DNA of 64,000 bases, taken from NCBI GenBank assembly GCA_038205115.1, contig JBBRCE010000024.1, forward strand, positions 6,151-70,150, read 5' to 3'. The DNA comes from JBBRCE01 sp038205115. GTDB lineage: Bacteria; Planctomycetota; Planctomycetia; Pirellulales; JBBRCE01. How positions within the stretch are numbered: position 1 is the stretch's first letter; each line of letters starts with the position of its first letter. The notes below the pieces were generated by a model that was not told the origin of the DNA, searched no databases, and was given only the letters and a program-made list of their open reading frames with translations. Below are positions 53,794 to 63,194 of the stretch, in pieces. The position numbers and the translations under genes were made by a program.

Positions 53794-54561
53794 ATGAAAC
53801 GCGCATCGCAATGCTCTTTTCTGTTAGCCTGTTTGTGTTTGACCGCCAATGCGCTGGCCGCCGATCCGTCGAAAACGGAGCCGTCGAAAACGGAGCCAGC
53901 GAAAACGGAGCCGCCGAAAGTCGCCGCGCCGAAAGCCAACCCGGCCAAGCCCGCCGCGCCGAAAAAGATCGATCCGGCGATGGTCACAATCTCCGACGAT
54001 CCCAAGCTGCCGCGGGTGCTGCTAATTGGCGATTCGATTTCCATGGGCTACACAGTGCCGGTTCGGAATCAACTGCAAGGCGTGGCCAACGTGCATCGGA
54101 TTCTCACCAACGGCGCGCACACTAACAACGGCGTCGAAAACATCGACAAGTGGCTCGCTGACGGCAAGTGGGATGTCATCCACTTTAACTTCGGTTTGCA
54201 CGATCTCAAGCTGATTGATGGTAAACACCAAGTGGAATTGAACAAATACGAGCAGAACTTGCAAACGATCGTCGGCAAACTGGAAAAAACCGGCGCCAAG
54301 CTGATCTGGGCCAGCACCACGCCTGTGCCGGAGGGCAAGTTGAATCCGCCGCGTGAGCCGAAGGACGTGCAGCTATTCAATACGGCGGCCAAGAAGATCA
54401 TGGACGAGCACAAAATTGCCATCGACGATCTGTATACCTTCGTCGTCCCACAACAGAAGCAACTGCAGCATCCGGCCGACGTGCATTACAGCAACGCCGG
54501 CTATCAGGCATTGGGCGGTGAAGTTGCCAAGAGCATTAAAGAGGCACTCGGCAAAAAGTAG
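53794..54561 (+). CDS. Secreted SGNH/GDSL hydrolase
   Basis: A 255-residue protein starting at MKRASQCSF with GGAGGAG 4 bases upstream. A signal peptide ends near residue 23 (LAADPS). A short linker of 5-residue repeats (SKTEP, SKTEP, AKTEP, PKVAAP) comes next, encoded by 15-base units CCGTCGAAAACGGAG from 53866. The SGNH core has block I LLIGDSISMGY (Ser81), a Gly/Asn region FNFGLHDLK, and block V ADVHYSNAGYQ with Asp229 and His231. Such enzymes hydrolyse acetyl or other esters on carbohydrates or peptidoglycan. Substrate unknown. Confidence 0.9.
   Translation: MKRASQCSFLLACLCLTANALAADPSKTEPSKTEPAKTEPPKVAAPKANPAKPAAPKKIDPAMVTISDDPKLPRVLLIGDSISMGYTVPVRNQLQGVANVHRILTNGAHTNNGVENIDKWLADGKWDVIHFNFGLHDLKLIDGKHQVELNKYEQNLQTIVGKLEKTGAKLIWASTTPVPEGKLNPPREPKDVQLFNTAAKKIMDEHKIAIDDLYTFVVPQQKQLQHPADVHYSNAGYQALGGEVAKSIKEALGKK
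53866..53910 (+). repeat. Three 15-base in-frame repeats
   Basis: CCGTCGAAAACGGAG twice exactly, then CCAGCGAAAACGGAG, each encoding one 5-residue linker unit of the SGNH hydrolase. Copy number could vary between strains by slippage. Confidence 0.8.
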
Positions 54562-54741
54562 CCACAAGCTCGGCGTGTCGACTGATCGTCGCGTCGCGGA
54601 TTCCCCGTTTCCAGCCAACTGAACTAATCAAATCCACGCGTTCATGGTAAAATGAGTTCTCCGGAACTCGCTGCGCGCGTTCCGCTTAACATTGACCGCC
54701 TGCGAGCTTAGCGGCTCGCTGAACCTCAAAGGAATATCGAA

Positions 54742-55491
54742 ATGGCCAGTGCTAATCCCGCGATGAATGCCGATGTTTGGGGCCGCGCGACATTCGCCGA
54801 GGGCCGGTCGCAAACCATGACCCTGCAAGGTACGGTCAGTAAGACCGCTCTGCTAGTCGTGATCATGCTGGTGGCCGCCGCGTTTACTTGGACGAAAGCG
54901 ATGGGCGAAGATCTCAGCCTGGCCTACGGCTTAACGATTGCCGGCGCGATTGGCGGTCTGATCCTATCGCTGGTGACGATCTTCGTTCCCAAAGTTTCGC
55001 CGTATACGTCTCCGCTGTATGCCGGCTGCGAAGGCCTGTTTTTGGGCGCAGTTTCTGCCTCGTTCGAGCAACGGATGCCGGGCATTGTCTCGCAAGCCAT
55101 TGGCCTCAGCATGGGTGTCCTGCTGACGATGTTGACGCTATACGGCACCGGCCTGGTGCGCGCGACCGAGAAGTTCAAGACCGGCGTAATCGCGGCAACT
55201 GGCGCGATCGCCTTGGTCTATCTGGCGTCGTTTGCCATGCGATTTTTTGGGTACTCGATGCCATTTATCCACGACACCGGCATCTACGGGATCGGCTTCT
55301 CGCTGGTGGTAGTGGTCGTGGCCGCGTTGAATTTGATCTTGGATTTCGACTTCATCGAACAAGGCGTGCGATTGGAAGCGCCCAAATACATGGAATGGTA
55401 TGGCGGCTTTAGCCTGCTGGTGACGCTGGTTTGGATGTACCTGGAAATCTTGCGTTTGCTCGCCAAAATTCAAGGCGGCAACCGAAACTAA
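54742..55491 (+). CDS. BI-1/YccA-family membrane protein
   Basis: A 249-residue protein with AAAGGAA before the ATG. It has about seven transmembrane helices, beginning VSKTALLVVIMLVAAAFTW and ending with YGGFSLLVTLVWMYLEILRL. The family features are the N-terminal polar stretch of Met/Thr (GRSQTMTLQGTV), the segment SPLYAGCEGLFLGAVSA, and the C-terminal DFDFIEQGVRLEAPKYMEWY that holds the conserved Asp/Glu pair. The BI-1 superfamily conducts calcium or protons and modulates stress; in bacteria the role is unclear. Confidence 0.9.
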   Translation: MASANPAMNADVWGRATFAEGRSQTMTLQGTVSKTALLVVIMLVAAAFTWTKAMGEDLSLAYGLTIAGAIGGLILSLVTIFVPKVSPYTSPLYAGCEGLFLGAVSASFEQRMPGIVSQAIGLSMGVLLTMLTLYGTGLVRATEKFKTGVIAATGAIALVYLASFAMRFFGYSMPFIHDTGIYGIGFSLVVVVVAALNLILDFDFIEQGVRLEAPKYMEWYGGFSLLVTLVWMYLEILRLLAKIQGGNRN

Positions 55492-55537
55492 CGCCGACGA
55501 CTGCGTCTTCGCCATCTCGCCCGCACGAAAGCCCCGC

Positions 55538-56644
55538 ATGCAGAATCTGGTCTATTATCTCGATCGTCCGGGCGGAACATTCTCCGCGCGGCAAGAACCG
55601 ATTGGTGATCCCGCGCCGGGCGAAATTCGCGTCCGCACGGTGACAACCTCGGTCTGTCAGTCGGACGTGGTGATTCAGCAGCAAGGTTTGCCGCGCATCA
55701 AGCAGTGGCCGGCCGTGCTGCTGCACGAAGCCTGCTGCCGGGTGGACGCGGTGGGCGCGGGCGTAACCGCTTTTGCGCCCGGCGATCTGGTGGGCCTGGG
55801 CTGCGACATTCCCTGCGGCGATCTGAATTGCATTTATTGCGGCGAGCAGGGCACCGGCGATTGGACCAGTTGCCCACGAACGCAGGCCACGGGGCATGAG
55901 TTTCCGGGGTTTGCCCGCGCGCAGGCGATTCTGCCCGACTGGTTTGTCAGACTGGGGCCGATCGTTAAGTTTCCGGCCGGATTCAATCCGGCGCAGGCTT
56001 GTCAATTAGAGCCGCTGGCCTGTTGTTTGGAAGGCATGACGCGGGTCAATTATTGCATCGAGAATCGAATTGTGGTGCTGATCGGCGCGGGCTCGCAAAG
56101 CACCTATGCGCTACAGTGCGCGCAAGCGATGGGCGCGCGAAAAGTCATCATGATCAATCGCGGCGCGGAACGGTTGGATCGCGTGATCCGCGATTTTGGC
56201 GATGCCCAGACCGTTGGACTGCGGTGGGACGAAAACATCGTCGAGGCCGTTCGCCGCGAATGTCAGCCGTTTAACGAGCCGCACTTCGTGATGGTCAACG
56301 CTTCGGCCGCCGCCGCCTACGAGTTGGCGCCCCGGCTGATGGGTTACGGTACCGTGCTCGACGCGCATGCCGGCGTGAAGGGCGCGGGCGGCAAGCCGCG
56401 CCTGGCGCACGAGGTGGACTTGAACAACGACATCCACTATCGCCTGCAATGCTACCAGGCCACGCACGGCTCCAGCATGCGCGGCATTCGGCTGGCGCAT
56501 GAATTACTCGTGCAAGGCCGGCTGCCGAAAATCGATCTGATGACCAATCCCAGCGAACGTTTTCCGCACACGCAGCTCGCTGCAGCGCTCTCGCGCGCGG
56601 CCGATTCCGACAGTCTAAAAGTGATTGTCGATTGGGCTCTGTAG
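55538..56644 (+). CDS. Zinc-dependent alcohol dehydrogenase (MDR) family protein
   Basis: A 368-residue protein. The MDR layout is visible: catalytic-domain text VTTSVCQSDVVIQQQG and LLHEACCRVDAVGAGV with candidate zinc ligands, a Cys cluster (GCDIPCGDLNCIYCGEQ), and the Rossmann part VVLIGAGSQSTYALQCAQAMGA with GAGSQS in place of the usual GxGxxG. Residue spacing is like theonine-dehydrogenase-type members. The presence of Zn and NAD(P) is inferred. Substrate unknown. It converges on the propeller gene, 7 bases away. Confidence 0.85.
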   Translation: MQNLVYYLDRPGGTFSARQEPIGDPAPGEIRVRTVTTSVCQSDVVIQQQGLPRIKQWPAVLLHEACCRVDAVGAGVTAFAPGDLVGLGCDIPCGDLNCIYCGEQGTGDWTSCPRTQATGHEFPGFARAQAILPDWFVRLGPIVKFPAGFNPAQACQLEPLACCLEGMTRVNYCIENRIVVLIGAGSQSTYALQCAQAMGARKVIMINRGAERLDRVIRDFGDAQTVGLRWDENIVEAVRRECQPFNEPHFVMVNASAAAAYELAPRLMGYGTVLDAHAGVKGAGGKPRLAHEVDLNNDIHYRLQCYQATHGSSMRGIRLAHELLVQGRLPKIDLMTNPSERFPHTQLAAALSRAADSDSLKVIVDWAL

Positions 56645-56651
56645 CGCTGCG

Positions 56652-57884
56652 CTACGGTTTGCCAATGCAGTACAACGCCTTATAAGTGCGGATGAAAATC
56701 TGGCCGTCGCTCAGCGCCAGCGAACCACGCGTGAGTTCGCCGAGTTTGTTTTTCTCGCGCAGCTTGAAGGTTGGCGACGCGTCGATCACATGGGTTTCGC
56801 CGCCAACGTCGATATTGTAGAGCTTGCCTTCAGCCAGCACCATCGAACTCCAAGCATATGCGCCGACACGTTCCTTCCAAACGGATTTGCCGGTAGCCAA
56901 TTCGATGCATTCCAGCGTTGGCTCGTTGACCAGGTAAATATGGTCTTGATGGATCACGCCGGAACCGATGCGTTGCGGATTCTTTTCTTCGCGCCACAGC
57001 CGATTGGCGTCGGTGATGTCGCCGCGGCCGCCGACTTTCAGGCCCAGCGCCGGCCCCGTGAAGCCGGACATGCCAACCAATGTATGGCCATCGAACAGCG
57101 GCGAGGTATACGATAGATCGCTCAATCCGCGGCAGGTCCAAAGTTCCTCGCCCGTCTTGGGGTCGAAGGCCGCCATTCGCTGCGGCAGCGAAGCCACGAT
57201 CTGTTGCTGGCCTTCAATCGTGGCCACAATGGGCGTACACCACGTGCCTTTGAACTGTTCGACCTTTTCGGACTGCGCGCTGGGCAGGGCATGCTGCCAG
57301 ACTTTTTCGCCTGTGTCGAGATTCACTGCCAACAGCGATGCGTTCAAACCGGGACCGCACAGCAAAATGACTTTGTCGTCGACGATGATCGGGCTCGAGG
57401 CGTTGCCCCAGATATGTTCGAATTTGCCGAGGTCGTAATGCCAACGCCGCTTGCCTTGCTGGGCGATGTCGTAGGCTTCCAAGCCGGCCGAACCGTACCA
57501 GGCGACCAGCGTTTTGCCATCGGTCACTGGCGAAGCGGAGCAGAAAGGGTTGGTGGTGTGCGACGACTCTTTGTCTTTGTATTCCAGGCCCGCTCTCCAA
57601 AGTTGCTGACCGGTTTTGCGATCGTAGCACAGCGTGCCGCGCCAACTTTGTGCGTCGTTAGCCTGAGTGACGAAGACCAATCCACCGCTAACGATCGGCG
57701 TGGAATTGCCAGGGCCCGGCAGTTCGCTGCGCCAAACGATATTTTCTTGCTTGGACCATTTCTCCGGGAAACCTTTGTCGTGCGAAATGCCTTGGCCACG
57801 GGCGCCGCGCCAGGCTGGCCAATCTTCTGCGCGAGAGACGGTCGCCAGGCATAAGAATCCCAATGCCAACATTTGCATTCTCAT
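56652..57884 (-). CDS. Secreted PQQ-like beta-propeller protein
   Basis: A 410-residue protein starting at MRMQMLALGF, with GAAGG upstream. A signal peptide ends near residue 19 (VSRAEDWPAWRG). The rest is an eight-blade type propeller with YDRKTGQQLWRAG, AVNLDTGEKVWQHA, FDPKTGEELWTCRG and IELATGKSVWKER repeats. Like its relatives in the window, it lacks obvious catalytic residues. It is a common planctomycete secreted type, role unknown. It is followed on the same strand after the anti-sigma gene, 87 bases apart. Confidence 0.85.
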   Translation of the reverse strand: MRMQMLALGFLCLATVSRAEDWPAWRGARGQGISHDKGFPEKWSKQENIVWRSELPGPGNSTPIVSGGLVFVTQANDAQSWRGTLCYDRKTGQQLWRAGLEYKDKESSHTTNPFCSASPVTDGKTLVAWYGSAGLEAYDIAQQGKRRWHYDLGKFEHIWGNASSPIIVDDKVILLCGPGLNASLLAVNLDTGEKVWQHALPSAQSEKVEQFKGTWCTPIVATIEGQQQIVASLPQRMAAFDPKTGEELWTCRGLSDLSYTSPLFDGHTLVGMSGFTGPALGLKVGGRGDITDANRLWREEKNPQRIGSGVIHQDHIYLVNEPTLECIELATGKSVWKERVGAYAWSSMVLAEGKLYNIDVGGETHVIDASPTFKLREKNKLGELTRGSLALSDGQIFIRTYKALYCIGKP

Positions 57885-57971
57885 AGCAGCGCCTTCAACA
57901 GGCAGGCAGTGTGTGGAACTGCCGCTCATGAAAAAGAACATTAACCCGCGAGCAACAACTCGCTGCGACGG

Positions 57972-60680
57972 CTACTTACCCTGCGTTGCCGCGCCGGCTT
58001 TGCCGGTTGCCGGCGTTGTTTCAGCGGCCCGAACGTCCGCCGGCGAGTCTACGTCCGGTACAATTTGAAAGACAAACAGCACGCGCCGATTGGCATTAAA
58101 ACTGAAATCGGGCAATCGCTGCTGGGCGCTCCCGCCGGGCACGACGGGGGACATTGCTGGCGAAATTGCTGCAGGTGAAGTCACTTCAGATGGAGTTACT
58201 GCAGGTGGGCCGCTCTCGGCAGGCGGCGCTAGGCTCGCCTGAGCGGCGAGCGCCGGCGCGTTCAGCGGATTGACCGGATGAGCCGCCGCTAACTTTTCTG
58301 CCGACAGCGTAGGCGAACGATGCGCGTCCGCGATATTTCCCTTGGCAACTTCATCGCTCCTGATCGGCAGTGGATCGGCCGTGGCGCGTGGCACCGCAGC
58401 AGCTTCAGCAGGCGGCGCACAATGTTTGAGGATTTCTTCGAGTTGATGCTGTGCGGGCATGTCGCCAGCGGCCACGGATCGACGCAGGCCGCGCTGGACG
58501 AGCGACGTGCCTTCGCTGGTTGAAATGACTTTGGAGACGGACTGATCCGGTAGCGGCGAGGCCATTTTAGCAGCCACGTTGACGGTTTCTGTTTCGCCCG
58601 GCTGGCTTTTTGTTGTCGGGATATCGGCCGTTTTTCGTGACACGGACGATGCGTCCAGCTTGGCATCGTCGCGCTTGGCAGTGTCGTGCGCTGGTTTTGG
58701 AATCGTCGTTTTGCCCAGCGGCTTTTGCGGACTGCTTTTCTCGCTTTTGCCGACAGCCGATTCTCGCGGTTGGGAAGACGGCAAGTCGGACTTCTTGGCG
58801 GTCCGCTCCGCGTAATCATCAATCGGCTTTTTGTCCTTACCGTCAACCTCTGGCCGCGCGCCAGCCTGGCGACTGGCGTTGACGCCGCCTCCGGCAGTTG
58901 CTGAAATGGCTCGCTGGTTGGCATCGGCCGCCGGCGCAAATGGCGGTGCATTAGCGCCTGACGTAGGCGCGGCCAGACTGGTCCCAGCCGCGGGCGAATT
59001 GCCGGCAAGGCCCGCGCCCTTCAATGGCGCCGCTTCACCGCCGAGGCCCGAACTCGGGACTGCACTCTTGGCGATCGGTTGTTCGGCCCGTGGCGAAGAC
59101 GACGAGGTCCCGAGCCGCGCGCCAGCAATCTCCGCTTGCGCGAGTTCCGCCCACGACAAGATCTGTTCGCTGGGGTCGGGCGCTTGCGTCTGGTTTCGCG
59201 CTGTTGCGGCTTCCGGTTCAGCCGCCGCCAAAGATTGCGAATGATCGGAAACCCGCCAGCGCGGTTGTCGGCGCAAGTCAGACACCATCGATTCCAGCCC
59301 CGCTTCATCGAGTCGCATTCCCACGACTTCATAAACTGGCTGCGAGACGGCGGCAATAGGATCAGCAACAGTCGAATCAGCAACAGTGGGGCCAGCAGCT
59401 GCCGCACGCTGCTCCGCCATTTTCATTTCTGTTGGCTTCTCCGCGTTTTTACCGCCGGCTGCCTTCAAAGTGGGAGATGGCAACTTGGCCATATCGCGAG
59501 CCGCTTCCGGTTCGTCAATCGTCACGCGTGGCCCGGCGCTCGGGGGCGCGGCAGCCGAGTCCGACTGCGCTTCGCGCTGACTGGACTCGGCCAAATCGAT
59601 GCGACGATCGGCGAAGAACTGCGATAATTGGCCTTTTTCGACCGCCGATCGAGGTACCTGCACGCGAACCACCGTTAGCTCGGCAGCATGATTCTGGGTT
59701 TGCGCAAACGCCGCGATGGCCTTCAATGCAATTGGCCGCTCGGTCGCAATCGGAGCGTTGGCTGCATCGCCGGCTGCTTGCTCAGGGTTTGATTGATCAA
59801 CCACGCTGCCGGCCGATTTACCGACGGCTCCACGCAATCTGCCCGCGTCTCGATCCGCCGGTTTGTTCATCTGTTGTTGCTTGGCCATGATCGCAGGAGT
59901 GGGATCATCACCGCCGACGCCATCACGTGCAACACCATCTTTTGCAACAACATCACTTTCGGCGTCACCAACTTTGACGTCGCTGTTTACAACGCCACCA
60001 TTTGCGGCGGCCTGCGGTCGGGATAGTTCTTTGAACGAGCGCGTGGAAAGTTTTCCGCCCGGCAATTGACCAACAGCGCGTTTTTCCGCCGCCGCTTGCG
60101 AGCCATTCCGAAGTTCGCTGCCGCGGTTTGAACCTTCGTCAATATTCGGCGCCAATGGAGCATCGTGGGCCGAGTCATCCAGGGCCCAATTGCTGGTCAC
60201 TTCTTTGCCGCGTGGGCCAATTACCATCAGCAGCACCGAGGCCGCGATCGCTGCGCCCGCCCAAACACGCATCTTCCACATCGCCGTCGAGTTCCAGCGC
60301 TGCGGCACTTCGACAGGTAGACGAGCAACCGCGGCATCATTGGCACGGCCTGAATTGGCATGGCTCGAACTTAAATTAGGCGAATTGGCAATCGAACTTC
60401 CGCCTGCGGCAGCCGATGAAGAAACATTGATGACTGCGGAAACTGCGTTAAAGCTGGCCAGCATTTCACGCTCCGCCCTGCGTAGCACGCGCAGGGCGAG
60501 ATCTTCGCGCAAGCGATACTCGGGCAGCACTTGTAAACTACCGCCGAGATTCCGCAGTTCGGCCAATAGCTGGCGAAGTTGCGGACTTTGAGCCAGCGCC
60601 GCTTCGACGCGCATCAGCTCGTCAGCAGACAGTTCGCCGTCCAGGTAGGCACTCAGAAGTTCTTCGGAAAATTCGCTCAT
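57972..60680 (-). CDS. Giant anti-sigma-factor-like membrane protein
   Basis: A 902-residue protein. The N-terminus (ELLSAYLDGELSADELMRVE, then LRQLLAELRNLGGSLQ) matches the anti-sigma domain of ECF systems, but without zinc ligands. A transmembrane helix follows near residues 140-160 (VWAGAAIAASVLLMVIG). The remaining 740 residues are long, low-complexity, Ala/Pro/Ser/Lys-rich text with sparse ordered islands (for example VVRVQVPRSAVEKGQLSQFF and VYEVVGMRLDEAGLESMVSD). It follows the sigma gene by 87 bases, so it probably holds that sigma factor at the membrane. The large outside part may sense an envelope signal. Confidence 0.85.
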   Translation of the reverse strand: MSEFSEELLSAYLDGELSADELMRVEAALAQSPQLRQLLAELRNLGGSLQVLPEYRLREDLALRVLRRAEREMLASFNAVSAVINVSSSAAAGGSSIANSPNLSSSHANSGRANDAAVARLPVEVPQRWNSTAMWKMRVWAGAAIAASVLLMVIGPRGKEVTSNWALDDSAHDAPLAPNIDEGSNRGSELRNGSQAAAEKRAVGQLPGGKLSTRSFKELSRPQAAANGGVVNSDVKVGDAESDVVAKDGVARDGVGGDDPTPAIMAKQQQMNKPADRDAGRLRGAVGKSAGSVVDQSNPEQAAGDAANAPIATERPIALKAIAAFAQTQNHAAELTVVRVQVPRSAVEKGQLSQFFADRRIDLAESSQREAQSDSAAAPPSAGPRVTIDEPEAARDMAKLPSPTLKAAGGKNAEKPTEMKMAEQRAAAAGPTVADSTVADPIAAVSQPVYEVVGMRLDEAGLESMVSDLRRQPRWRVSDHSQSLAAAEPEAATARNQTQAPDPSEQILSWAELAQAEIAGARLGTSSSSPRAEQPIAKSAVPSSGLGGEAAPLKGAGLAGNSPAAGTSLAAPTSGANAPPFAPAADANQRAISATAGGGVNASRQAGARPEVDGKDKKPIDDYAERTAKKSDLPSSQPRESAVGKSEKSSPQKPLGKTTIPKPAHDTAKRDDAKLDASSVSRKTADIPTTKSQPGETETVNVAAKMASPLPDQSVSKVISTSEGTSLVQRGLRRSVAAGDMPAQHQLEEILKHCAPPAEAAAVPRATADPLPIRSDEVAKGNIADAHRSPTLSAEKLAAAHPVNPLNAPALAAQASLAPPAESGPPAVTPSEVTSPAAISPAMSPVVPGGSAQQRLPDFSFNANRRVLFVFQIVPDVDSPADVRAAETTPATGKAGAATQGK

Positions 60681-60767
60681 GACCGTTTTTTTTGCGACAC
60701 GTCTAGTCGCTCCGTTACCAATCCCAAATGCAGGATGGGAAGTTTGTTTGCTCGTCCGCTCGTTTGT

Positions 60768-61331
60768 TCAGCGGACATCCTCGTGCATCACTTCTTTCAA
60801 TTGTTCGCGAAGTTCCATCCGGGCGCGAAACAACCGACTCCGCACCGTACCAACCGGAACCTCAAGGATTTCGGCAATGGTTTCATACGGTAAACCGTCG
60901 ATTTCTCGCAAGACCAACACGGTGCGATGCTCTTCACTCACGGCGGACAGGGCCAGCTGCACTTGGGCGGCACGTTCTTCTCGTTCCAAATTGGCGGTGG
61001 GAGATTCGTCGCGCGACGCCGGTTCGTCACCGGCCAGATCGCGTGCCGCATCCACCGACATTGTGGACCGAACTTTACGGCGCCGGCTGATCGCCACATT
61101 AAACGCAATGCGGTACAGCCAGGTGTAAAACGCGGCCGCACCTTGGAACGTGTCTAACTTGACAAACGCTTGCACAAACGCGTCTTGCGCCACATCATGC
61201 GCTTCGGCCTGACAGCCAACAACATGGACCAGCGTGTTGTATAAGCGATCCTGATACTTCGCCACCAAATGACCAAACGCCGACGATCTTCCGGCCAGCG
61301 TTTCGGCAATCCAGTGGGCGTCGTCGTTCAC
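60768..61331 (-). CDS. ECF RNA polymerase sigma factor
   Basis: A 187-residue protein from a GTG at 61331, with GGAG 5 bases upstream. Region 2 has FGHLVAKYQDRLYNTLVHVV, DVAQDAFVQAFVKLDTF and FYTWLYRIAFNVAISRRRK; region 4 has LSAVSEEHRTVLVLREIDG and YETIAEILEVPVGTVRSRLF, with intact DNA-binding helix-turn-helix. It directs a regulon held in check by the anti-sigma protein downstream. A likely ECF-type promoter precedes it, so autoregulation is probable. Confidence 0.95.
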   Translation of the reverse strand: MNDDAHWIAETLAGRSSAFGHLVAKYQDRLYNTLVHVVGCQAEAHDVAQDAFVQAFVKLDTFQGAAAFYTWLYRIAFNVAISRRRKVRSTMSVDAARDLAGDEPASRDESPTANLEREERAAQVQLALSAVSEEHRTVLVLREIDGLPYETIAEILEVPVGTVRSRLFRARMELREQLKEVMHEDVR

Positions 61332-61679
61332 AACCGCTCCGGAGAATAGACGCCGTGGGTACTAAGAAAGTTCCGAAAAGATTTTGCCCGAATGGGCGCT
61401 AGCGACCGTATCCTGCCGTCAAACCCCATCTTCGTCGGCCGGCTTGTATCTGTCAAACCGTGTGCGCAGCGGCAGTTGCACGATCCATCAGACAATCGAA
61501 CCTGCCGCCGGCCGCGCTGCGGTCAACCGTGGCATTTACGCGACTCGCGGCACCTTTGGTCGCCCGAGCAGCGAAATTGGTTCAAAAAGTCCGGCGAATT
61601 GGCCACGCGATTTTTGGCGAAGCAAGCGGCGAGGGGCACACGCAAATGCCAGCGGTCGGCAGTGCGTTGTGAATGCTCG
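61332..61679. other. Gap between the metallopeptidase and sigma genes
   Basis: About 350 bases, both flanking genes leftward. Short frames have chance-like composition. Apart from the ECF promoter at its right-hand side near the sigma start, I see nothing. Confidence 0.5.
61349..61374 (-). promoter_or_regulatory. Predicted ECF-type promoter of the sigma factor gene
   Basis: On the minus strand -35 GGAAC (61374-61370) and -10 CGTC (61352-61349) are separated by 17 bases. GGAAC and CGTC at this spacing are typical of ECF sigma promoters. The predicted start point lies only about 10 bases before the GTG, so the leader is very short. Confidence 0.55.
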
Positions 61680-62936
61680 TCATTTTTCGGGCGGCGGCGT
61701 CGCGTCTTTTTCAGGATGTTTCTTGTGCAGTCGCTGCCAGTAGTCTTTCCAGTAATTGTCGTAGTAATCCTGACCCGCACGGTCGATGTGCTCGGGTTGG
61801 ACAACCTTGGGAGCTTTTTCCGGGTCGTAGCCAGTGAGGTGCCCTGCGCCTGCGCGGTTGCGGGGTGACACAAAACGCCAAGGATCGTCGCCCAACACAT
61901 CCGCAATCAGTTTGGCGAGTTCTGGATCGTAAACCTTCAACTGGTCGCGGGTGTGGATCTGGTTGTGGTCGTGGTCCATGGTGCGGCAGGTGTCGTACCA
62001 TGATTGCACGCCTTCGGCCCAGTACTCGGCTTTGTTGGCCATCCAGTACGTTTTCTTTGGGCCGCCAAATACGATCAACACTTTGTCGTCTTTCGTCACT
62101 TTCACTTCGGACTGCGTCGGCTTGCCATTTACGAGTATGTCTCCGCCGTCGAAACACGCGCGGAGAAATTCTGCATTTTGATCGGGAAAGAATTTCGCCA
62201 GTGCCTCAAACAGGCTAACAGGCGTGTCGCTTTTGATCCGCCGGAATTTCTGCGCCGCGTAACCGTCCATGTACAGGCCTTTGTCTTTGGCATGTTTGAA
62301 CGCGGCGCGCAGGCGATCTTGCAGTATTTTATCGAATCCGACACCATCGATCACATGGGCGAATTCATGAATGAGGATGCTTTCGAGATCCATGCCGCCA
62401 GGATATTCCATCACGTCTTCTTCGGCGAAAATGAAGGTGGGGCGGTCGTTGGCCGTTGTCAGTTGTCCACGGCCACACCAATTGTATAAGTCGAGCTGTT
62501 CGCCCTTTTTGTCGGTGACAAACTGCGGCACATCGGAGAGCAGTTCGGCGTGCCCAACGAGGATGCAAAGCACTTCGCGGTCGCGAATCCGCTGGGCGAC
62601 TGGCGGGCTCAGTTGGCCCATGACTTTGTCCAATAAATAAGCCGCTTCGAGATGCGCGACATCCGGAACTCGCTCGGACGTGACGATCAGGATGTTCTGA
62701 ACCAGCGTGCCTTTTTTATAAAATTTGGTGTCGAGCTTGTATTCCGCGGCTTGCTCCGGCGAGACGGGTTTGACTTCAACGCCTGCGCCCGCCGCAGCCG
62801 CGCTCTTTGCCGGCACGGACTCGGGCGCGGCGTCCTGAGCGGCAACCCACACCGGCCACGCCAGCAAGATCGAAGCCAACATGCCGAGCAACCAGCCCGT
62901 TCTTGCGTTCCTACTTCCGATGTTCCCAGTTCTCAT
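61680..62936 (-). CDS. Secreted HExxH zinc metallopeptidase-like protein
   Basis: A 418-residue protein starting at MRTGNIGSRN, with a signal peptide reaching about residue 34 (PVWVAAQDAA). The zinc motif is ILIHEFAHVIDG near residue 188, and a possible third ligand Glu is in KAEYWAEGVQSWYD about 110 residues later, the gluzincin pattern. The N-terminal region after the signal has LVQNILIVTSERVPDVAHLE and the C-terminus is charged (KHPEKDA). I cannot name the peptidase family. It could act on envelope or external proteins. Confidence 0.75.
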   Translation of the reverse strand: MRTGNIGSRNARTGWLLGMLASILLAWPVWVAAQDAAPESVPAKSAAAAGAGVEVKPVSPEQAAEYKLDTKFYKKGTLVQNILIVTSERVPDVAHLEAAYLLDKVMGQLSPPVAQRIRDREVLCILVGHAELLSDVPQFVTDKKGEQLDLYNWCGRGQLTTANDRPTFIFAEEDVMEYPGGMDLESILIHEFAHVIDGVGFDKILQDRLRAAFKHAKDKGLYMDGYAAQKFRRIKSDTPVSLFEALAKFFPDQNAEFLRACFDGGDILVNGKPTQSEVKVTKDDKVLIVFGGPKKTYWMANKAEYWAEGVQSWYDTCRTMDHDHNQIHTRDQLKVYDPELAKLIADVLGDDPWRFVSPRNRAGAGHLTGYDPEKAPKVVQPEHIDRAGQDYYDNYWKDYWQRLHKKHPEKDATPPPEK

Positions 62937-63194
62937 TCGATTGCCTACGCCGAAGTTTTCCAAACCGATTAAGCCAGGAACCGATCCGAGCTCGCAACGG
63001 CGTAATTCTATCATAGCGCATGGTGTTGGAACGATCGGGGATCAAAGTTTCTCGCGTCCAATGGCGACACGCAGTTTGCTCGGCGCATGCCGCCAATCGG
63101 CCGGCGCGATCAACGTTCAATCACCGTACGATGTCGCCAGGCGGCAGTGTCGGCGCGAGACGGTGTTTGACCGGCGCAAGAACTCCGGGCGAGT
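62937..63194. other. Gap between the metallopeptidase gene and mobile-element remnants
   Basis: No gene visible. It should contain the metallopeptidase promoter. Residual integrase text may extend into it in other frames, but I cannot follow it. Confidence 0.4.
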
